The position numbers and the translations under genes are program-made. The notes beneath the pieces were generated by a model that was not told where the DNA came from, did not search any database, and saw only the letters and a list, made by a program, of their open reading frames with translations. From Pterois miles (Eukaryota > Chordata > Actinopteri > Perciformes > Scorpaenidae): DNA of 64,000 nt. The stretch covers positions 237,001 to 301,000 of the forward strand of contig CAMQGK010000001.1 of NCBI GenBank assembly GCA_947000775.1, in the 5' to 3' direction. This document shows, piece by piece, positions 49,394 to 61,800 of the stretch; the first letter of the stretch is position 1, and each line of letters starts with the position of its first letter.

Positions 49394-52167
49394 GAGCCTT
49401 GCAGCAGCATTCAGGGACCTCTAGGTCTTTATCCCCGGGAATAACAGCCCAGAATAACAAGGCATTCTGGGTTTGTCACTTTTAGAGTTTTAATAAGTGA
49501 AAAATTTCTCCCTTGAAGTACTACCTTTCAGTGTCGACTCATTAATATAGGCTAGATATCTACTTACATATTGCATATGTTCAAGCAGGATGCTGTATAG
49601 CTGGTCCGGGTGGAGGTTTGTCAGATCACCTCACATACTCTTTGGGGTTTTAAAGTGAAGAAACAGATTATATTTCATTATTTATTTTCTTATATATAAG
49701 CATATACCTCACAAAATAGAGAGGTGGGAAGTATTAAGTCAGCTATCAGTGTTAAGTACCACAAATACATAAATATACTTGATTACTTCACCTGATTTCA
49801 CATTATGAGACTCCTTCTCCTGCATGGACAAACTATATTAAGCTCTCACACCAGAACTCATTAAATTACTGAAACTCAGTAACACTTAACTTTGATTTGT
49901 TAATAGACTTTAGACATCTAAAACTGTCCGCAGCAGCCTCCCAAATATAGCCCTGTAACTAAGAGAAATTAACATTGTGCAGGTCAACATCATGTGTTAA
50001 ATGTTTACTTCTATGCACCAAAATCAAAATAGTAATTGTAGCTCATATAGCTTTCATCATCCATTAGAGAAGACACTGAAGATGATATCATCTGCAGGTT
50101 GTGCCTTATGTCTTCGCTGCTGCAGATGAATAATGACCTTTTATGAGTGCATTCAAACAAATGATCAGCTGGGGGCTGCAGTCTGCTCTCTTTCCAAAGC
50201 ACAACACACTCTCTCCAAGTGGTTCGCAGTAGAAAGACCCATGAATCATCAGTGTTTCTGGCTCGGTGCTGCGCTGAACTCGCTCAGCTCCAATCCTCCG
50301 GCTCAGGAATCTGGCCTTCAGACTACGGGCTGCATCAAAGCGATTTATAACCTCTCTGCTTTCCTCTCCCTGCGGCGCTGACCCCCTCGTCAGCTTCTGG
50401 CACCCGACCCATTGCCTTTTATAGGCCTTGTTTTAATTGCAGAGTAAACATTTGAGTCAGTGAGATGCAGAACAGGAGATGGGAGAGGAGAGCTGGCTCG
50501 GCTGCTGCGGATGATGTCGACGAGGAGGTGAAGGGGAGAAAGAAGAGATGGAGGACCTGAGGGGAGGGTTTACGCTGAGTGCATGAGTCATCTTTGGAAA
50601 GTTTTTCAGCATTTGGACTGTAGCTGATGATATTTGAGTGGGTAAAATGTACATAATTTATGCTAATTTTTGTCCTGCATTAAACATTAACTGACAAAAT
50701 AGCTCAGTTAATCAGGGGCAATAGATGGAAATAGGACTGAGGAAAGGGCACTGTTCAACAGATTGCCAATGGGATCTTTGTTCCAGTTTTACCTATAGAT
50801 GACTGACCTCATCTGGCCAAACTGAGAACTGCAGGGCCAAATGTATTATTTATGAGATTCACCTCTGTTGTAAACGGTCCCATCTGTGAGCCCTGCCTTT
50901 GCAGATGTTGCTAAACTGCATTAAAGCACCGGGAACTCATGTGGAAGCCACGACTGCTTGCGGATTACAATGCGGCCTATTCACCATCCATAAGTCGGCT
51001 TTGTTGTTCACACCGGGGGTGCCTCGGAAAGAATGCGATCAGAGTTTCAGCCGAACAAACAGCTCTATTGTCCTCCAAAAATCAGTCTGGAAATGAGCAA
51101 TGAGACCATCTTCCTCTGGCGATTTCTACCTCCTCCTCCTACTTTTTCCATTCCTACTATCTGTAGGATATGACAGATTAAGAAGAAATAGTCATTGTAT
51201 CCAAAAAAGAAAAGCTTTAATAAAAGGAAATAAATACAGTGCTTTGGATGGCAGTTAGAATCCATTACAGGCATGGGTTATTGCACAGCTCTAAGGACAG
51301 ACAAAAACACTTTCCGGACATCCATTCAAATTCGGAGCAACAAATTTAACACATTTCATTCAATACGCCCAAAATTTCCCATGCTTATTTCTCTTTCTCA
51401 CTGGGTGACTGATTACATATGGCTGCAGGCCCTTCCTTATTTATCTCTGAACATTTTAAAGACTGACAACACATCCGTGACAGTTCTTTTACTTAACAAT
51501 GGCTTCAAACTGGCGTCAACAGCGGTGTCGAATGGACAAAACATGTAACAGCAGACATGTCCCTGATGCTTGTGGTGCCTTTAACAAGAAAAAAATATAC
51601 CATCATCATTCAAAATGCTGTGCATTAAATGCTCATATGGTCAACAGCGCAATGTATCTTTAAGGGTAAATATCATAAAAAAGTCACTTTTTCATTGTTT
51701 GTGCTCAGACAGTACATTTGGGTATCTGGAGTGCCTAACAACCCACAAGCTGTGAAATATGATAACACAGTCAGTTCTTTGTGGGCTGCCTACATCAGCA
51801 AACGTAAGATTCAACAAGATATTCAGATTTGGCTTCCCCTCTCTATGTCACATGCATGCATTAGAGCAGAAAACTTATATTGCCAGGAAGTGAAAGTCAA
51901 TTTGAGTCAAGTCAAAGCTACGTTTCTGCCAATTTGGACTGCAAGTGACAACCGGACGCCAGTAAAACGTTCGCCTACAAAGTGCAGTAAAAAAGTACAA
52001 CAAAATAATTTCTACTCTATTGCCATATTCTACTGAAACGGCCTGTGTTAAACACTAAACAAATAAAAATATAACAATCTTTTTTAGTCCAAAATGGCGG
52101 CAGCGGTTGTTGTCAAAACACACCAGAGTTTCGTCTCTTTGCTTCTATACTCCATATTAAAATATAT

Positions 52168-52636
52168 TGGTGCCTTCAAATGGGGTCGTGTTAACTGTGT
52201 TTACGAGCTGGGCCCATCTGAACGCTCCTCATGTCGTATTCACGACCTCGTACGTGGAAAGTTTCTGAAAGCTCTGAGTTCACGACTTGTGACATGTTGA
52301 CATTGTAAGAAATGGTGGAGCACATGGAAGTTCATTCATCGTTGCATTAATATTGTACAGCATATTGTAATTTTAGTCGTCTATTGTTTTTCTTGGTAAT
52401 ATTATATGTCTGAGGAAAATGTTGATATTCTCAACGACCTCATCTTTCTCCTGTCTTTATGCCTTTGTATTTCCTGTATTATGTTACCCACTTACTAGCT
52501 TGCTACACTGTTAGCCTCTGTGGCTTCTAGACTCAGACAGAAACGTTAATATTGCCGTTGCTTAGCAGTGGTGTTCTTCACCACTTAACCACTTTAACAC
52601 AACACATCGCATCACAAGCTCCATTTGAAGGCACCA
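52168..52636. mobile_element. Miniature TIR element with perfect 16-bp ends
   Basis: TGGTGCCTTCAAATGG at 52168-52183 is the exact reverse complement of CCATTTGAAGGCACCA ending at 52636. The inner 437 bp carry no recognisable protein, so this is a non-autonomous DNA transposon. A plus-strand ORF overlapping its left end (52094-52300) is judged chance. Confidence 0.8.
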
Positions 52637-55533
52637 TTATACCCACAGCTTGAGAACTACCTTTGCAAAGGTGCACCATATTTTTCTCACAAACGTTTCA
52701 GACAGACGGTGAATACAGCTATATTCACGCAGTATGCGAAAAACAATGTTTTTTTGTTGAACATTAAAGCATGTAAACATGTTCTGGTAGAAACACAAAA
52801 TGTAGCATGAACCTGGGAATGAGCATGATATATCCCCTTTAATGCTCTCCAGTTTGCAAGCAGAGTGAACACAGCTGAAAATCTGTGCTTGAATCAAAAA
52901 TTGCTCAAGTTGAAAATGTGCAAATGTTCATGTACATTTCGGAAACACTGGCAGGAACGTCGTCATTGTTACGACAGTGGTCTGTCCACACGGCGTGACT
53001 TTAAGATACGGAGGCAACAACGGAACGGTCCTTGTATTTTGCATTACATGTCTAAGGTCTCCAAGATAAACTGCATGCCTACTGTCCAATGTTAAAATTC
53101 TGCTTTTACTGCTGCAATGTAACACGTGCTCAACAAAAATAAAACAAACAATGGGCTGCTTTCTACATTTTCTGTGCAATTCATAGCTGATGAATGGGCA
53201 AGATCCACCAGCACAAACATAGAAACACTTTTATATCACTCTCCCTTAGTTGTCACTACTTCCCGGTGACCTATCTGGTCGTCTGAGAGGCAGCCTGGTT
53301 TCAGCCAGTAGGCCTTTGCATAATTAACACGGACATTAAAAACCAATAAATGGATTCCAGTCAGCGGTGGACCAGTTGACAACAGCCCTTGATTGTGTGG
53401 TACAGTAAAGCAGCATCTTGCACCACAGCAAATTAAAAATAAGCTTTTTGAACTACGATATTACAACAAGTAGGACACAAAGTAAATTTGACACTGACAA
53501 TGATCAAGTCTCTTACATGTGACTAATTCCAAACTGAGGGTAATTCCACTTCTTCATCCATTGCAAAATGTCTTATAAGTGATTTCATTAGAAGTCCATC
53601 AACAATCATGAGTGGTTTTCTACTCGATAAAGAACACAAAGCAGTTTCTTAGATGTGTGTTGGCACTCTCTGCAATGTCTCCTTGCTCCAGCATCAATTT
53701 CCTATTCATATGACACCAGGCAAGATGAGTCTAACTTCTGCTCATCATTACTGGGATCCAGTACAACAAATCCATCTTTGCAGGAGTGATTTTTTTTTGT
53801 ATATATAACTGCTCTGACAAACCTAAGGCAAGAGTCATGACAAGCAGCAAAAGTCATTTTTAGAAAACAAAAATCATCTCCAGTTGTCCACATTTTGTCC
53901 TTTTTAGGGTAAATATGCAAATAGTGTCAATTAGGCAATGACACACATCTGGTGGCTGGAAAAGATTTTTAAGACTAAAGAAACCCTTCTTGCACACAAA
54001 TAAAAAGATAACCTGACATATCGTTGCTCAGATGAGTTAAGTGTGAGTTGGTCACAAGAAAAGGCAAAAGAGATGCAATTAACTTTTGCGTGCCATGTAT
54101 CACAAAATAAAGAAGCTATTTTTATAACCCTAAGCCAATTCTTTTTTCATGAAGTATGCCTTAGAATTTGCTAATAAGCTACACACATAAATGTTATTTG
54201 GCCGCAAATTTGAATCCCACTTTCCCAGAGACGAGATCCAGGTTTGTATCCACAAGAGCCTGAACATCACTAAGAAAAATATTCTTTTTTTGTTTTTAAG
54301 AAAAAATACATCTAGTACCGCTGTTTTCATCTGGATATCAATATAAAGATATAGCACAGAAAATTCTCCCCAGAACGCATCCTTAATGTAGAAGTGTTAT
54401 GACTGTGATTGTTTTGGGTAAGACCTCTTGCTTCGTAAATGACATCATCAAGAGATCTTTAAAAAATAAACTGGGTGTAAGAAAATAACTATACATGTCC
54501 GACCCCTTGTTTGAGTGAGTAGATATGATAATGATGGTCGTAAATCTCTGTATGTACAGAAAAAGTCACATGGGAACTAAAAATGTCCTATAGGATGTTC
54601 AGCTGTCACTGTTGGGCTAAGAGATATTTTGTGCCTGCTACTTTAACAAGAAATTTACTGTTTGCAGAAAACGCGTCATATAAAAAAAGTGGCGTTTTGC
54701 TCATGTTTTATTTGGTGCATATCTATTTTAAGAGTCAAACAATGTTAAAAAGAGGCGAACATAAAACAGAACCACAGAGGAAGAAAAACAAACTAAAAAT
54801 ATGTTTGTTATGTCTTTCTTCATACTTCTAAAACATTAAAGGGAAAAGGTTTTTGTTTGTAAAACTAAACAGAAATATTCCGCACAAGTAATATTATTTG
54901 GCTAATTTTGAAAGGCATTGCATTCGCTTGTTAGCTTTAAGTTTTTGAGATGAAGTAGCTAAAGGTTTACTTTCCAGATAAAACTACATTTTTTTGACTA
55001 TTATGACTTCTTCTCCCCTTGATGTAAAAACAAAAGAAAAAGCTAAAAAGAACACACAACTCGAAGCCTCAGTGACCGAGAGTCAGGCAAGTGTGTCACA
55101 AGGCTCCAGGATGAGTCGGCGAGACATGACGCTGGATTTAAGCTCTGATCAGCAGGGAATGTATGGACACTTTATCAACAGGCTGCAGCTGTTTACGTTT
55201 GAAGACTTGGGGATGGAGTTAGAACTCTTCCTCGGGGTGCAACAAACTCCTCCGCGTCACTAGACTCTTATTCCATGTTTATATGTAGAGTGTGGTCATA
55301 CTGGCAAAGTGTGCACCTCCTTAGGGGTTCCTAGTCCAACACTGTCACCCTTAGGGTGTGCAACTGTGTACAAACGACACAAAAAGAGACAAAAAAAAAA
55401 AAAAAAAAGCACATTAAGTCAGTTTCCCAGTAATGGTTCTCAATAGTTAAAAGAGCTGGATCATTGGGAGATATATGGAAAAAAGATTATTGTATTTGAG
55501 CAGTTTGTGTGCATGAAAAATAAGTGGATGAGG

Positions 55534-55539
55534 TTTATT
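55534..55539 (-). terminator. ddhd1: Candidate ddhd1 poly(A) signal AATAAA
   Basis: Minus-strand AATAAA 75 bases beyond the stop codon. It would give a very short 3'UTR; other signals further on (54712-54707, about 51215) are also possible. Confidence 0.35.
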
Positions 55540-55613
55540 GTTGTGTCTTGTCAAGAAGTTGACACAAAACCCTTCAGACAGCATTCAAGTGTGCCAAGTG
55601 TTTTAATGCTGCC

Positions 55614-55801
55614 TCAGTCTGGATCCGGAGTGTCTTCTGCAGGGTCAGAGGGTGTCGTCTTCTGCTTGTATATAAAGGTCAACAGGAAGAGAGCTATGTC
55701 ATGTGAGCACCAGTAGCCTGTGTGTGAGGTCACCGCTGACCAATAGCGACTCTCCACCAGACCCTCTCGGAGCTCAAAGTCGACGCGCCGCTCCAGCTCC
55801 A
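55614..55801 (-). CDS. ddhd1: ddhd1 last coding exon with stop
   Basis: Completes Leu, then ELERRVDFELREGLVESRYW, SAVTSHTGYW and HDIALFLLTFIYKQK, ending DTPDPD and TGA at 55616-55614. Acceptor TCTGTCTTCCAG. It holds the conserved His and final Asp of the DDHD domain. An AATAAA occurs 75 bases after the stop. Confidence 0.96.
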
Positions 55802-58800
55802 CTGGAAGACAGAAACAGAGACATTACTTGTACCTTCTCAACGCACCGACAAATGTTAAACTCTCTCTGTGATTGCTAAGTGTTGGGACAGATGAAGGGA
55901 ACTAACATGACGTGTCAGTGACGGGCGAGGTGGGCCGAATCATGGTGGAGAGACCGTATGCCGACTGGCTTTCTGTCCGCTTCTGCTCCTCTTCGTCAGC
56001 GTTCGGCCCTCCGTCCAGTCCTAACGAAACTGAGGGCTGGCTGTTGGAGCGGGAGAACCGTGAGAAGAGGATGCCTCCGATGCCTTTCCCTATGCTCGCT
56101 GCTCCTACATTGTGAGTGTGAAAGAAAGAGAGAAACAAAAATTGTGCTGATGTGTTTTAGTATATAGTGTTAGTGGGGGAAAAAAGGTGCATGAGCCCAT
56201 TCTGCATCCCTCCACATGATGGCACTGTTGATGTAGTAGAGCATCTCACATTACTTCAAATACTGAACCTCACAGGAGAGAATAGATTTTACTTATGCAA
56301 TAGGGACTATCTCCAGGGTGAAGTTTAATTTCCTCAGCTCTTTCTCCTGGTTTCCCATCGCTGTCCCAACTAATTATTTACCTATGCTAGTTATAGAACA
56401 AAATTTAAGTATTATTGTTCATTGTAGTGATTTATTCTCACACATGCTTAAGTAGTTAAATATGGTTTTATTCAACAATTATACAACTATTCTGGACTGG
56501 TAGACAGCAATCTTCATATTGACTACAAACATAAAACAATTTTAGAGACCTAAATATGGTTAGGTACTGTATTCCTTACCATGAGGTAGGCCTAGCACGA
56601 TAACTACATTTGTTGGATGATATTTTGGCCCAAAAATAGCGGCGATAAACAATATTATTGTCATTTTAAGATCAAGTAAACCCTTCAAAAGAACTTTTAA
56701 TTCTTAAAAATATTCAGACATTGGAATAGGCATATCCATACACTGCATAATGGGGAAGGTAGTGTCTTACCCAGAATGCTGGCCTTGCCCAGATTGGTGA
56801 TGGACTCTCCGTAGTGTCTGCGGGCGAGTACGGGAGAAGTGCTCGGGCTGGGGATGCTCTCAGTGTCAGATGTCGGGTCTTTCACTGGGTTGAGGAAGGT
56901 GGGCCGGATCTCATCGTAGGGTGTGGGGTTAGTAGCGCTACACCTGATCGAGAACATAAACCCCAAATGTTCAGACTGAAAACATTCTGTATAGGGGATA
57001 ACATTAAGTGTTTTAAGATCTTACCAGTGTATCTGAACGGGTGCAATATTGCTGTAATGTTTGAGGATGAGGGGCTCCAGTCTGTAGGCCTGAACAGAAA
57101 AACTTCAGTTACCGTACAGTACAGATAATTTGAATTCTAACATCTCACTGAGTGAGTTGCAAAGGTCTGGTTTCTATTAGCAGATTGCAGTGGAAAACGG
57201 CAAGTCCAGTAAAAACAGCAAATTCCTACTTATGAACCACACCCTGAATGTGTGTGGGCAAATTCGTATATAATCTTAGAAAAGGAAATTTTGACTTGGT
57301 GTCGTAACCCTGTGAGGGAGTGCAATCAAGGGAGACTGACCACAGGGTCTGTGGGATGGAAGACGTTGAAGAGCCTGCTGCAGATGGAGGTGGGCAGGAT
57401 GTGGTCCTGGTGGCAGCTGGAACCAGGACGGATCCCTCTCAGAGCCAAGAACACCGCCAGAGGGGAACCCATGCAGAAGAAGTTTTCCACCTGAGAGACA
57501 AAAGGTGCAAAGATGATGTTTAAGGTCCTAAAGGGAGTCTTTGGTGTTGCATTTCTTAATATACAGTCAAAGGTACCATAAATAATTACAGTACATTACA
57601 TACAAAAGCCAAAACTTAAAGGTGCTAAATTTGATGTTCAGAGCATTAAAATACCAGCAAACAAGCTCCACTTTTCAACTTTAATCCAAAACTATGCAAC
57701 TTCCTTACAATACCAAAATAAATGAATGTCTGACTCCTCTTCCTCCTCACAGAATCTACATAAGTCACACTGTTGGATGCCCAATTTTTTTTCTTGGCAT
57801 TTTCTTTGTAGGCAATTTGGAGATTATTTGCATTTTACTTGTAGATTAGTTTTCTCATGGACACATCAAAACTAGTCATTTAAATGCATGCAAATACTTT
57901 ATGTTTGTCTAACAAATCTTCCCATTTTGACTTAATAGATACTGGTGGAGCAGACATGTTTTTGAGAGGTATGTATAACTGATACATTTTCTTGTTTATT
58001 TTTCTCTTATTCGTTCATGTTGTGTGTCAGGGCAACATGCCATTTGTTTTGTACATAATGATAGCTTCCTTTTCCAGATCTGAAGTATAGCTGCACAGAG
58101 TTGATTATATGTTAAAGGGTCAATGTCAATGTCTGAACATTAAAAGTATATTGCTCTTCGACAGGGTGTGCTTGCATTATTATGCTATTACATTAAAATT
58201 ATATCAGTGGCATAAAATGGTCTTCAAATGACAATAATATTGTTTATTGCAGTCATTTATGAAGCTATAAATTGTCTGACAAAAGCAGTTATCGTGACAG
58301 GCCTATTTGCAAAATAGAAGCTGAAACCACTATCATTTATTGATTTAGAGCAATGTCATATTGTAATGGTGCACACACAGTATTTTCAAGTAATTGAGCA
58401 TCTTACCTTAAATTTTAGGGCTGGGCGTGCTGGGGGTTTTGAGGCCTCTAGCGTGAGGAGTCGATTTTCGAGCTCTTGTAACCTGTTAAATGGAAATAAA
58501 TGAAAAACTTCTCTGAGAGCACAGCTTGAAAATCAGTCACAGTACATTTGTGAATATCCATGTATGAATCACTGTAACCTCGAGCTACCTAGATATACTG
58601 ATTCTCTCATCAGCTGCAGAAAACAATCTCAGTACTGCTCAGATCAACAACCTTTTATTGCAGCGGCTTCTTATTTCACTGAGGTAATGGTGCGCATGCT
58701 AAATGATATTGCACGCACAGGGCGATGGGTGGTGCAGAGGGGATATATTAAAAGCCTCGTCCCTTTCATTTGATCACAATACCCTGCTGCCTCACAAAAA

Positions 58801-61800
58801 CAGGAAACAACATGCCACCTGGAAATGGATCATGTGAACATGTGAGGAGCAGCACGCACAGGTTTGATGTTTGTTCATACTGAGAGAGTAAATCAATATT
58901 CACTACTAAACATGTATTGTATATCAAAAGTCTCAAGCCTCCCCGAAATCTTGACCACTTTCTCCCAAAAATTTTTTTGCGGATCGGTAAGCAATCCCTG
59001 AGGCCAGACTAGGAGTCGCTGAAGATCTACATCAGCAAGCGCTACCTGTTCCTCGTGACCTGTAGCTGCTCTAAAACGTGCTTCTCCTCATAGGACATCC
59101 AGCGCAGGTCCAGCTCCTCCTCCACAGAGTGATGCTCCTGCTGACAGAAGCGCACAGGGTCCCATCCTGTCATGATGTCATAGGTGATGACGCAGCCGAG
59201 GGAATGAGACACCACGGACACTTTGCCTCCCCTCTCCTCAAACTCGGGGTTCCGGGAGCAGAAAAGTGTGTACAGTCGGTTTAGCTCCTGCGTTAGACCC
59301 TTGGTAATCTGGGGAGATGGGGAGCAGAGAGGTTTTTTAGTAGAAATAGCGGGTCACAGAGAACTCAGATTTCTTGTTTCTGGAAGTGTGTGACTCTCAC
59401 CTCATCCCGGTAAAGGGGGCTGTTGTAGTACATAATGTCCATGGCACTGCTGTTGAGAAGATCTCTCAGTCCTCTCACTTTGTCTGGTGTTATTGAGTCT
59501 ACCGTATCTACAGAAACAAAGCACCGTTATCACAGTATAAAACAGAGATTTAATGTCACACGATGGTGCTTGAATTAATACACTTAGTGGCCACTTTATT
59601 AGCCATACTGGCTAGTTAGGGCTGTTAACTTGATAATAACGCCCTAACGCAAATTTGTTTTAACACCATCGAACACAACTGATTTTTCTGCTGTAGCAGT
59701 TTTAAAGCTAGAGTGAAGATACTGTTATCATATGAAACTAGAAAACCTAAGGAATCCATTGGTACCGAGCATGTCTTACTAACTTATGCAAAGCAGGCTA
59801 AATAACACCGAACTTGCTAAAATTTGGCCATTTTAAAAGGGGTCCCTTGACCTCTGACCTCAAGATATGTGAATGTAAATGGGTTCTCTGGGTACCCACA
59901 AGTCTCCCCTTTACAGACATGCCCACTTTATGATAATCACATGCAGTTTGGGGCAAGTCATAGTCAAGACAGCACACTGACAGCTGTTTTTGCCTGTTGG
60001 ACTTGAGTTTGCCATGTTATGATTTGAGCATATTTTTACACTAAATGCAGTACCTGTGTGTCTCTGGACAATATTTGTCATTGTTTTGTGTTGTTAAATG
60101 ACTTCCAATAATAAATACGTACATACATTTAAATAAAAGCAAGCATATTTGCCAATGTTGGTTAGTATTAAACACTAACTATACACAATCATACGATTAA
60201 ATATTTGAATTGATTGACAGCCCTAATAACTAAAAAATGTAATACAATCCAATAGTAATACGATATATCATACCACTTTTTTTTTTTTTTTTTTTTTTTT
60301 TGCCAAAATCTATCCTGGTTTTCTGTTCCGAGGTTGTAGTTTGCTGGTGTTTTAACTGACCATGGTAAGAACAAGTTGCCTACTGTCCACACTCTTAAAT
60401 ATAAATCCTGTGCTATTCTGCTTTATTTATTATGATAGGAAAGACTGAACAACTTGGATACATCTCAGACAGAGCAAATAAACACATGCATACTGGCTGC
60501 ACAGTCAAAAACACACACTAACCTCCATCCAGTGCAAGTTTGGAGCGCCACTCGACAGGCAAGAACTCCACATGCTCATCATTGTGCTCTGAAAAGTGCT
60601 TTTCCTCCATCTTCCTCACACCCTCCCTCAGCCTGAGTAGACACATTATAATAAAGACCATAAAGTATATGAGGACAACATTGCACACAGGCATCTTTAT
60701 GATACATATTTATAAGAGTGCATTTGGGTATACGTTGGTTGATATGACAAAACATTCACATACAAAGTGCTTCATTCATCATATTTTCTGGGCAGCAGTG
60801 TATTATTCCCAGCCCTGCTACAGACTGACTAGGGAGTCTGTGCTTGCACTTGTTCTCTCGCGGACTTTAATGACTGTCGGGAAGAGAAGAACGACGCCCA
60901 TTTTACTACTCCCTGATGCAGCACACACACAAACACAATAGCTGCAATGCTACCAGTCCTATATGGGGCAGCGTTAGCTCACTCTAAATACACAAAGAGA
61001 CAGAAGGAGAGGGACAAGTAGGGTGTTTACATGGGCAAATGGAAGCAGAAAGAGGCTTTTAGGAGGCTGGTCTGTGAATGGAGCACCTAATGCAAGTTTT
61101 GACAAGACTGTCTGCAGGCTAGCGTGTTTGCTGGGGAACTTCAATGCTCAGAGGGTTGAACTCTGCATTACAGCACTTTCTTTGTTGCACCCACAAGGAT
61201 TCCCTCGCTCTTAGGTTAATTGGGCAGTGAGCTTTGACACACTAGGTTTAGCTAAAACAGGTTTTGAAAAGACACTCTGCTTTTGTTTTTGCATAATAAC
61301 AGCCTAAACCCCCATAATTTCCTCTTTCACTGCTGCTGATGACACTCAGAGAGGCACAGGGCGGACATTAATTTAGTTTAAAAGAATAAATGAAAACAAA
61401 ATAAGGAACTGGCTGGACGTGTCAGGTTGATCTTTCCTCTTGGCTGAGGAAAGTGTGTACGCTGTAATCCACAGGGAGCTGGGAGTGAGGCTTAAAGTGC
61501 TCTGCAGCTTGACTTGGTCTACTTTACCTGCTTAGCTGGCCTAAGCCGCGGCCAGTGGCCCGACGCTAACTCAGTGACACGGAGACACACATGGCTCTGG
61601 TCCGCACATTCTGTACTACTGCCTATCATGCCTATGGATCAGGGCCAGTACAGTGGTGCCATTCGGCATCACATCTTTACATAGCACATCACACAAAGAC
61701 ACAGACTGTGCAAAAGCTTCAGTAAGCAATTCAAAATACACTGATGAGCTGCTGTGAGACTTCACTGGTGTTTCGCTATTAAAAAGGCAAGAACAATAGA

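Larger units (their letters stand above)
49394..55613 (-). other. Intergenic DNA and/or long ddhd1 3'UTR
   Basis: No coding exon of either gene lies here. Candidate ddhd1 poly(A) signals on the minus strand: AATAAA at 55539-55534 (75 bases past the stop), AATAAA at 54712-54707, and ATTAAA near 51215. Apart from the miniature element at 52168-52636, the part from about 50 to 55.6 kb is poor in recognisable repeats, which would suit a long 3'UTR, but the sequence alone cannot fix its end. An A18 run lies near 55391-55408. Confidence 0.4.

Noticed and set aside
52094..52300. Plus-strand ORF starting MAAAVVV
   Set aside because: It runs into the left end of the miniature transposon at 52168, so most of it is transposon text.
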